Assembly (NCBI GenBank): GCA_002284615.2
Contig: MU069988.1
Coordinates: forward strand, 63,819 to 106,989
Origin: Dunaliella salina
Taxonomy: Eukaryota; Chlorophyta; Chlorophyceae; Chlamydomonadales; Dunaliellaceae
Direction: 5' to 3'
Length of the DNA: 43,171 nucleotides
The number at the start of each line of letters is the position of its first letter. Position 1 is the stretch's first letter. The position numbers and the translations under genes are program-made. A model generated the notes under the pieces. The model was not told the DNA's origin. It did no database searches and was given only the letters and a program-made list of their open reading frames with translations. Below, in pieces: positions 36,045 through 43,171 of the stretch.

Positions 36045-38178
36045 CATGCCGGCCTCTACTAAGGGGATTTACACAGAGGCCTGCATGGTGTTTGTTGTGC
36101 ATTTGTATTTATGATGGCATACTTGGTTGAGGCAAGTTTATGCACAAATTATACGGAATGGGCATGAAGCTGTCACGCAAGTTTGGTAGATGTTTCCGTA
36201 GTTTTTTGAATTTATCAATTTGAAGGCTCTCTGACCTGAAGGAGCATGGTGCTAGCTATTGTAACGACCAATTCTGTGAAGAACCAGCAGCTGCTGTGGT
36301 GTGGTGCAGGCTGGTGCAACACTTCAACAATTCTTTGAAACTCAGTTCTTGGGATTTCAGCTGTGCACTTGCGGGTAGCTGACAGATTACCGGAGCCTTT
36401 ATGTACAGCTGACGAGGGAGGAAGGAGGCAGAGAAAGACTGTAAAGTTGTCTTTACAAGATCACAGAGAGACAGCAATTGTCCAGGAAACGTTCAATCAA
36501 GACGTACCACCCATTGGGTGGCACACAATATTACTCACCCCCTCAAAACAAGTCTGCTTCAAGCAATTTACAGTCTGGTTTTGGAAACAGGTCTTCCTTG
36601 ATGCAATCTAAGCCACACATCTTAATTTGAGACTCCAGGTCCAGACACACCAAACCAAGTTTTCGATTAAGATATAAGGTTCTAATATATTTTTATATAA
36701 CAACCATACAAGTTTTGTGATCAGCATTCAGCTCCCAGGAAATCACTACACCAAGGAAATTGCTGGTACAAATTGTCTTGTAGCATTGAGCAAAAAGGAG
36801 GGGCAACAATGTGCAGAAGAACAAAGTCGTCCCTGGACGTCTCAGCATTTTCTCCTGATTGTCTTGCAAGGTAGTTTCCAGCATGCAAAGTATATCAGCA
36901 AAGCAAATAGGTCTCTTCACTTGCATATCTTCTGGCATAGCTGACTGACTTGCTGACTCAGGCTGTGGTTGTCAGCTTGAACGGGCTTGCATTCTTATCC
37001 TCAGTGAACCATCATAACCAGCCCAGAAGTATTGTGTGAGGTGCTTGGCACAGAAGCCTGGTGCCTTAAATGTCTCCTTCATCTCCAGCAAAGGCAAAGC
37101 GCATATCTGCATGCAGCTGTGAAAGCACTAGCTGCACAAAAGGTGTTTAGTCTTTCCTCCACGACATAAGGTGAGCAACATTCAGAGCTCCATCAGTTTA
37201 CATGCAAACTGCCTGAGGACTCCTCATTCGGAATGCTTTTAAGTAATCAAGTCCGTATGTCTGTGCACTGCAACCTCCTGCATGCACACAACGTACAGAC
37301 ATGGCTCATGCCATATCAATATGCAGAGGATACATCAAGTCAGATCACCCTGAGGTGTTTGCATGCATGTCTATGCAAACAAGTTCTCTGTACACAGCGC
37401 TGCTTGATTATAAAATATGGTCATTACAGCTTTATCCATGAGGGTATCCGAGGTTTTTTTAGCTTGCTAAAGGCGGCAGTCCCCCTCATTGCCTTTGGGT
37501 TACCCCTTCGTTGCTGCAGACAGCAACTACAACTTAGTTCTAAGGCTCCTAACTTGACCTGCGCCTCCCTCTCTTGTCTTCCGGAGTTGCTAGGAGCCTT
37601 TGGAGCCCTTTTCTGGGCTTTTTTTAGGTGCCCCTGCGTCCCACGCTGGGTTATTTTGGGTTATTTCTCTTTCTATGCCTGCTCTGAGAACTCTAAAGAA
37701 CTCGTTCGGGGTGTGGATTTGGAACTTGCTTCCTGCGCAGTTGTGCTCACACAGCGCACCAAGCCTTTTCCATTTTCTAGGAGTCCTTTAAAAAACTTTG
37801 CTGAGCTGTTCTTCAGAAGACCAACTTCGCCTTGTGTACATTTCTGTTTTCAGCCCAGTTCTAATGGGACATTGCTATGCCTTTATATATGCTTGTTCAT
37901 TACATATATGCTTGTTCATCATAATTCATTATAAAAATTCATTATAAAGAGGTTTTAAATAGAACAACAAAACAAAACAAAAAATCTAGGAGCCCCAGCT
38001 TACACCTTCCACTTTGGCCTTCTTGAGACTCTAGGAGCCCCAGATCCTCTGTCGGTAACTTGCTTGCGCCTGCCTCTCTTGCCTCCTTTTTTCTTTGCGC
38101 CTGCTTCCCCTGCTCTCCTTTTCTTTACCCAGTTTCTGTCCAGTTTGCTCAAGTCCTAGTGACATTGCTATGTCCCCA
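36045..38178. other. no gene supported
   Basis: 36130-36350 weakly resembles the family A C-terminus on the minus strand. The 233-codon plus frame at 37233-37934 is low in conserved features and probably not coding. CTAGGAGCCCCAG recurs near 37986 and 38030. Confidence 0.35.
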
Positions 38179-38397
38179 TCATGGACAATGTACCCCCCCC
38201 CCCAAAAATGGTTTGGGCCATGTAATTAGTCCATCCAGGCCCAGGAGGGTTGTCAGGCCGTTTCCTGATTCTTGAGCACCTTGGAAGTTCAAAAGGGCAC
38301 CAGATCTTATATCTCCACAGTATTTGACTTCTGTCAAGTGATTATGCCAATGTTCACTGGCTGACCATGCTTGTCCAGACGAGGCAACTGCCACCAA
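38179..38397 (-). pseudogene. PD-(D/E)XK endonuclease fragment of a third LINE lineage
   Basis: Minus-frame HWHNHLTEVKYCGDIRSGAL parallels HIHLVEVKYCEDTRP of family A (E and K of ExK conserved). Nothing else of the element is recognisable around it. The sequence is clearly diverged from A and B at the nucleotide level. Confidence 0.5.
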
Positions 38398-39362
38398 TGC
38401 ATTGGTATTTTACTGAAGTTGCGTAAACTTAACAAGTCTGTTTCGTGGAGGCTGACTATGTGTGCGAGCCGTCCTGTTTAAACGAATAACACTTTTAAAG
38501 GTTGCACAAGGCCTGTCCTTTACTTTTCCAGTTGGAACCCAAAAGTGGTTTGCTTTGTTTGTAAGGCCCTAAAGTAAGAAGTCCAACACAAGCGTGCGTT
38601 AAGAAAAGACCCAACCATCAGGGCTGGCACAAACAGATCTACCCACATGAAGTTTGGTTGCAGTTTCGTGGGCCTTGTCTTTCGTGGGCTTTGCAGGGCT
38701 GAAAGTCGTTTGTTGCTGTGGTTGTCTTGATTGGATGGAACACACCTTGTTGGGAGGTCCATGACCACCCAAGCACACGTTTGAACCATTTTTTTCTTAA
38801 GACCAACCCCCACCTAGGGCATCCAAGCAGGACTATTGCAGGGCCAAACCTCAAGCCTTGCACCCCCTCTAATCATGGAGTCCCTCGAGAGCTAAGTAAA
38901 AAAGTCCAAGCCAGTGGATACAGACAACCTGCCATACCCTTGTTTGTTCTCTTTCTTCTGATTATTGTCGTCTCACAAGCTGCACCACTGAGCTCAGTGA
39001 GGTCCTAGCGAGGTTGTTAGTTTTTCAGCCTTACCTGAACAACCACACTTGGCATGCATGCCCTCAAAAAGCTTGGCAGCCCCAGGGCTGTTTTGCGGAA
39101 GGAGGGGGGCAGCAATCAGAAAGATAGGCAGCCATACTTGGGCTGCAGATGTTTTCCAAGTAAAGCTTGAAACATGGTGACAATTGTGGATATAAATGCT
39201 TGGTGGAAAAATGGATGTGTTGAAGAAGCATCACGGTGAATCCAGGATATACTCAGCTGGGAGAAGCAGAGTAGCATGTGCTCAGTCTTGGCTCAAGGCC
39301 ACAAAGGCGTGGAGAAGCTGTTCCTCCCCACCAAGTCCTCACTTTCCCATGATTGCAGGCAT
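38398..39362. other. no gene recognised
   Basis: Overlapping short frames on both strands show no recognisable domains. Confidence 0.35.
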
Positions 39363-39450
39363 TCAGAAAAGAAAAGGAAAGTCGACGCAAGCCAGAGGCC
39401 GCATGCATTCAGGGAAGTACCCCCAAACTGGAAAGGCATTCAGCTCCCAG
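39363..39450 (-). mobile_element. family B 3' end fragment
   Basis: AGAAAAGAAAAGGAAAGTCG, CGCAAGCCAGAGGCCGC, GCATTCAGGGAAGTACCCCC and AAACTGGAAAG match the B tail and UTR on the minus strand. Confidence 0.65.
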
Positions 39451-39494
39451 GCCATTGCTCAGACCTTCATTTCAAGAGGGGAAGACGTGCACAA

Positions 39495-40220
39495 TCACAG
39501 CAAGCACGCCCCTCTACTAAAGCTGCCCAACTCCTGTAGGGCCGGCAACACCACCTCAGGCATTTCCGGACAGGCCCTCATCAATGCATGCTCAAACCGT
39601 GGCACCGCGCGTGAAGTGCTGCGCGTGCTACGCACACTGGGCCCCCTGGCAGCATCTACATCCAACAATCCTGGTGCCACTCCTTCCGCCCCTCTCCTCA
39701 ATCCATCTCCTGTCGCAAGCAGTTCCTGCATGAGGGTCCCACTGCCAAAGTCTGTGGGCCCTAAGACCTGGCTGCTCTCGCCGCGCTGCCTCAATCCCAC
39801 GCCGCTCCTCCCGCTCAACACAGGCGTGGTGGCAGTGGAGGCCACACAGTTTGGGGCTGGCAGCGCCGCGAAGAATGGACGCGCAGCGGGAGCGGAGGGC
39901 AGTGCACCCGTGTGAGCAGGGGTGGCAGCTTGTGATACGTGTGTGGATGGTAGTTGAGAAGGTTGGACAGCTGGTGGCTGCTGGGACAGGAGGTAGGCGT
40001 GATGTTGCCTGGATGGAGGGGAGAGAACCCCGGTCGGGGTGGGCTGGGGGAAGGAAGCGGCGCGCATCGCCTCGGAGCGGGCCATGCACACAAGGGCAGA
40101 GAGGCGGTCGATGGATGAGGTCCGGCTCTGCAAACAGCACATGCAGCAGGGACAGTTGTGGAAGGAAATGCTTGCGCCCTGTGTGCATGTTTGCACAGGA
40201 GGTGCTTGCGCCCTGTGCAC
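39495..40220 (-). CDS. hypothetical GC-rich open frame
   Basis: A 241-codon minus frame with a Pro/Ala/Ser-rich middle (residues 45-130) and a less biased end (FGSGTLMQELLATGDGLRRG, then VPRFEHALMRACPEMPEVVL and PALQELGSFS). GC content is higher than in the flanks. A 239-codon plus frame and two other minus frames overlap it, so compositional openness is a real alternative. No family is recognised, and the N-terminal part is drawn from the GCTTGCGCCCTGTG repeats. Confidence 0.3.
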   Translation of the reverse strand: MHRAQAPPVQTCTQGASISFHNCPCCMCCLQSRTSSIDRLSALVCMARSEAMRAASFPQPTPTGVLSPPSRQHHAYLLSQQPPAVQPSQLPSTHVSQAATPAHTGALPSAPAARPFFAALPAPNCVASTATTPVLSGRSGVGLRQRGESSQVLGPTDFGSGTLMQELLATGDGLRRGAEGVAPGLLDVDAARGPSVRSTRSTSRAVPRFEHALMRACPEMPEVVLPALQELGSFSRGACLL

Positions 40221-40380
40221 GTTTGTGCAGGGACAGTTGCGGGTGCGTTAAGGGAATGCTGACACCCTGTGTGCAGCAGAGAAGGTGCTTGCGCCCTGTG
40301 CATGTATGCACAGCCACTTGAGTGCTCGAAGCAAAGGAGATGCCCCCCCCCTGTGGAAATGCTTGTGCCCTGTGCATCTG
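40165..40380. repeat. GCTTGCGCCCTGTGCA interspersed tandem repeat
   Basis: TGCTTGCGCCCTGTG(T)GCA recurs about five times with variable spacers (near 40168, 40203, 40279 and 40360, with a GCTGACACCCTGTGTGCA variant at 40258). On the minus strand it encodes the MHRAQA motif at the start of several overlapping frames. Confidence 0.7.
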
Positions 40381-40498
40381 TGAAAGCTTGCTTCAGGCTT
40401 AAAATTCAGTGAGAGAAAGATAGGTATGCCCGATGTCATCTGAGATATCATAAAAGAAGTTTGACAACATCTGCTGAGGCACTTGAGCACCTTGATAA

Positions 40499-40663
40499 GC
40501 CTTGCCTTGCCTTGCCTTGCCTTGCATACTTGCCTTGCATACTTGCCTTGCCTTGCCTTGCCTTGCCTTGCCTTGCATACTTGCCTTGCATACNCTTGCC
40601 TTGCCTTGCCTTGCCTTGCCTTGCCTTGCATACTTGCCTTGCATACTTGCCTTGCCTTGCCTC
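40499..40663. repeat. CCTTG pentanucleotide microsatellite with CATACTTG interruptions
   Basis: Runs of CCTTG are broken by CATACTTG at regular points. One unresolved base lies at 40594. Confidence 0.95.
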
Positions 40664-40798
40664 ATGTACCATGATGAGCAACGCCAGTGCGCGCTGTGCA
40701 AGCCCACACCAACAGCAGTGCCTCAGTCTAGGAGGTTAAAAAACGCACGCTGCGCTAGCAGTGCATCAGATAGGCGACGACAACAGTGCAGTGCAGTT

Positions 40799-40948
40799 CA
40801 GTGCATCAGATTGGCAGTGCGCCAGATTGGCAGTGCACCAGATTGGCAGTGCATCAGATTGGCAGTGCACCAGATTGGCAGTGCACCAGATTGGCAGTGC
40901 TGTGCAGATTGGCAGTGCAATGCAGATTGGCAGTGCAGTGCAGATTGG
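40799..40948. repeat. 16/18-bp minisatellite
   Basis: Six 16-bp units (CAGTGCACCAGATTGG type, 40799-40894) are followed by three 18-bp units with an inserted dinucleotide (CAGTGCAGTGCAGATTGG type, 40895-40948). Confidence 0.95.
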
Positions 40949-40974
40949 CAGTGAGTTCAGCTCAGGACACATAA

Positions 40975-41410
40975 CTGCAGCGCCTCAGATCCATGCACCC
41001 TCCTGCAGTGCTCCAGTTCACCAGCGACAGCAGTCGCAGTGCGTGGGTTCAGCGCATCGGACTGCAGCGCCTCAGATCAGTGCACGCAACTGTAATGCAC
41101 CGGATTGGCAGTGACAGTGCGCATGTCAGTGAGTTCAGCTCAGCACAGAGGGGGGGGCCAGCGCCTCAGGTCAGTGCTCCCGACCTTAATGCACCGGATC
41201 GGCAATGACAGCAGTCTCAGCGGTTGTCTTCAGCACACAGGACTGCAGCGCCTGAGATCAGTGCACGCAACTGTAGTGCACCGGATCAGCAATGACACCG
41301 GTCTCAGTGTGTGACAGCAGTCTCAGCGGTTGTGTTCAGCACACAGGACTGCAGCGCCTCAGATCAGTGCACGCAACTGGAGTGCACCGGATCGGCAGTG
41401 ACAGCAGTCA
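40975..41410. repeat. ~100-bp higher-order tandem repeat
   Basis: Blocks containing ACTGCAGCGCCTCAGATCAG, TGCACGCAACTG, TGCACCGGATCGGCA and AGCAGTCTCAGCGGTTGT recur at about 41061, 41150, 41243 and 41348. The unit is built from the same CAGTGCA and CCGGATTGG words as the 16-bp array. Confidence 0.8.
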
Positions 41411-41427
41411 CCGTGAGAGAATCCAGC

Positions 41428-41487
41428 AGGAGTGATTTCAGTTAGAGAGGAGTGATTTCAGTTAGAGAGGAGTGATTTCAGTTAGAG
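41428..41487. repeat. 20-bp tandem repeat, three units
   Basis: Three identical copies of AGGAGTGATTTCAGTTAGAG. Confidence 0.95.
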
Positions 41488-41572
41488 TCACTCGCGTGTG
41501 AGTTCAGCAGGACTGAGTTCAGCAGTCACAGTGCATGAGTTCTGTAGCGCCATACACAGGGTTGCATCGCCT

Positions 41573-41691
41573 CAGATCAGTGCATCCAATTGCAGTGCCT
41601 CACAGTGGGCGCATCCAATTGCAGTGCCTCACAGATCAGTGCATCCAATTGCAGTGCCTCACAGATCAGCGCATCCAATTGCAGTGCCTCA
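41573..41691. repeat. 30-bp tandem repeat, four units
   Basis: CAGATCAGTGCATCCAATTG with CAGTGCCTCA occurs four times; unit 2 is 29 bases and differs at its start. Confidence 0.9.
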
Positions 41692-41799
41692 CAGTGATAG
41701 CAGTTTGCCTCAGGTTGTTGACAATCACGCCTGCTTGCATCAGAAAAGCTCACTCAACAGCTGCGCAGCAGCGCAGCGGCCATGACTGCTGCGCCTGAG

Positions 41800-42150
41800 A
41801 TCGGGGCACTGCACTACCATTCCTCAGTCCTGCACTGCTGTGCCTGAGCCCGTACTGCCTCAGTCCTGTCCTATCATAACTCAATCCTGCACTGCCGCGC
41901 CTTAGTCCTGTCCTGCCTCAATTCTGTCCTGCCATGCCTGAGTCCTGTACTGCCCTAAACCCTAGCCTGTTCTGTCAGGGGTGAACTCAGCCCTGTCCTT
42001 CCGCAGATCTGTACCGCCATTATTCAGTCCTGTTCGCTCACCTGCATGCACGTGGCACGCCTGAATCCTGTTGTGCACGTGCCTGAGTCCTAACCTGCAT
42101 GTGGCATGCCCTAGTTCTGCTGTGCGCGTGCCATGCCTCAGTCCTGTGTG
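41800..42150. repeat. degenerate CTGCC..GCCTGAGTCCTGT minisatellite
   Basis: About fifteen imperfect units of roughly 20-25 bases around TGCCTGAGTCCTGT/CTCAGTCCTG. Later units include GCATGCACGTGGCACGC. Confidence 0.7.
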
Positions 42151-43074
42151 CTCACCTGCATGCACGTGGACAGCTCACAGGACAGCAGCGCCTCGTCTGC
42201 CACCCGCAGCATTTCAGCCCGCTGCGCTGCGAGGTGCTCCGCCGCTGTGGGTTGCCTTACAAGGCCACAGCCACCAGCCTCTCCTCCATAACCTCCTTCT
42301 AGAGTGCCCCTTCCATCTGAGACGCCTCCCTTGCCAGAGCCTTGAAGCCACACAGTCAAAAAGGAGAGCCGTACAGTTAAAAAGGAGAGAGAGGGGCGGT
42401 GAGGATAAGCCTTGCGGGCGCTATCGTCTGTGAGACCTGCTCTGAGTGACAGTGGTGCGTGACACACAGTGCTAGGGCAGGGGTGGTGTTGCTTGGTATT
42501 TTTGCTTGGTTTGCGGATTTCGAAAATGCATGCTGGTTTCCAGTCAAAGGATGTGAAGTGCAGAAGCAGCAGCACAGGGTGTTGCAGTAGCAGCTGCTAA
42601 CTTTAGAGGAGGCCATTGCTGAGATTGATGGCGGCTGGTATTGCAGACAAATCAGGAGACAGCAAAGCATACATGGGCACACGTGCATACGAGGATAGCG
42701 CGCATATGAGCATCGTGCGCTCATGGGCTTATGGGCTGAGGGATAGTTTGTCAAGTCTTGTGCCCATTATTGCTGCACATCTAGGGTTGGACAATTCCCA
42801 CCTTTAATACGTATTTATACGTATTATACAGCAAATGTATAAAGTTTCTAGCAGTAAGTATATGGGCGGGCGTATGGTGTTGGCGTACAGAATTGGCAAG
42901 CCCTATGCACAACCATGCCTTCAGGCAAGCACAGCTCTACAGCACGCATTGACCCAGCACTGCGGCGAAAATGGCAGCGCGGGAAACCCATCAAAGCACG
43001 TGCAGGCTTGCAATGGAGCTAGCCAGCCCACCGCTCTACCAGATGCAAAATGTTCCTACTCAAGAACCTGAGCA

Positions 43075-43077
<3 letters not shown>
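42151..43077. other. no gene recognised
   Basis: Overlapping short frames without recognisable content. ATACGTATTTATACGTATTATAC lies near 42808-42830. Confidence 0.35.
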
Positions 43078-43118
<41 letters not shown>

Positions 43119-43125
43119 ACACACA

Positions 43126-43164
<39 letters not shown>

Positions 43165-43171
43165 TACACAC
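43078..43171. repeat. CA microsatellite at window end
   Basis: A nearly pure CA array runs to the end of the window. Confidence 0.95.

Noticed and set aside
37233..37934. 233-codon plus-strand frame
   Set aside because: No domain, biased Cys/Leu content, no start or splice context; likely chance.
40799..41700. CRISPR-like array
   Set aside because: Units are contiguous tandem repeats without unique spacers, and the window is eukaryotic.
41954..41966. CCCTAAACCCTA telomere-like motif
   Set aside because: Fewer than two units within a degenerate minisatellite; too short to be an interstitial telomere.

Overview
This is a repeat-rich eukaryotic nuclear window. The signs are spliced exons with GT..AG borders, LINE-type retrotransposons with target-site duplications (TSDs), MITEs, long dinucleotide and pentanucleotide arrays, and assembly gaps at 16110-16789 and 30848-31355. 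The mix of algal-type BTB-BACK and CPBP-protease exons, moderate GC and repeated CA/TG tracts suggests a chlorophycean green alga, perhaps a Dunaliella-like genome. That assignment is inference. There are no operons, no recognisable tRNA or rRNA, and no CRISPR.

Two cellular genes are supported. At 289-452 (+) lies one exon of a CPBP/CAAX-type intramembrane protease, followed by three decaying tandem copies of part of it. From 22463 down to 15357 (-) lies a multi-exon BTB-BACK gene. I could chain exons for the BTB start, the linker, the BACK domain and a C-terminal domain with matching splice phases. The end of the BTB domain is found on the opposite strand at 21614-21841. This gene's introns carry a hAT-type MITE, microsatellites, a 680-base gap and a block of palindromic repeats.

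Most of the rest is transposon debris. Family A is a LINE whose 3' half encodes, in order, a PCIF1-like adenine methyltransferase region, RNase H, a CCHC knuckle and a PD-(D/E)XK endonuclease. It occurs as a decayed (+) copy at 9391-12343, (-) copies at 12345-13860 and 25590-27535, and several 3' ends. The best copy is a 5'-truncated insertion at 27676-29919 with a 700-codon frame and a 13-bp TSD. Family B is a related LINE seen as short 3' ends nested inside A; two of these sit within TSDs in an A copy, and for one the A copy at 26.5 kb shows the empty site. L1-like LINE fragments lie at 3.7, 5.6-6.9 and 34.3 kb.

Non-coding families: C is a dispersed repeat with long internal inverted copies (7.4-8.1, 17.3-18.6, 32.8-33.3 and 35.0-35.8 kb). 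D comprises mariner-like MITEs and relatives with CCGTATAG-type ends (4.4, 23.1-23.8 and 31.4-31.6 kb). An AT-rich, foreign-looking coding remnant lies between near-identical 24-bp direct repeats at 31784 and 36021. From 40.1 to 42.1 kb the window is a succession of minisatellites, and it ends inside a CA array.
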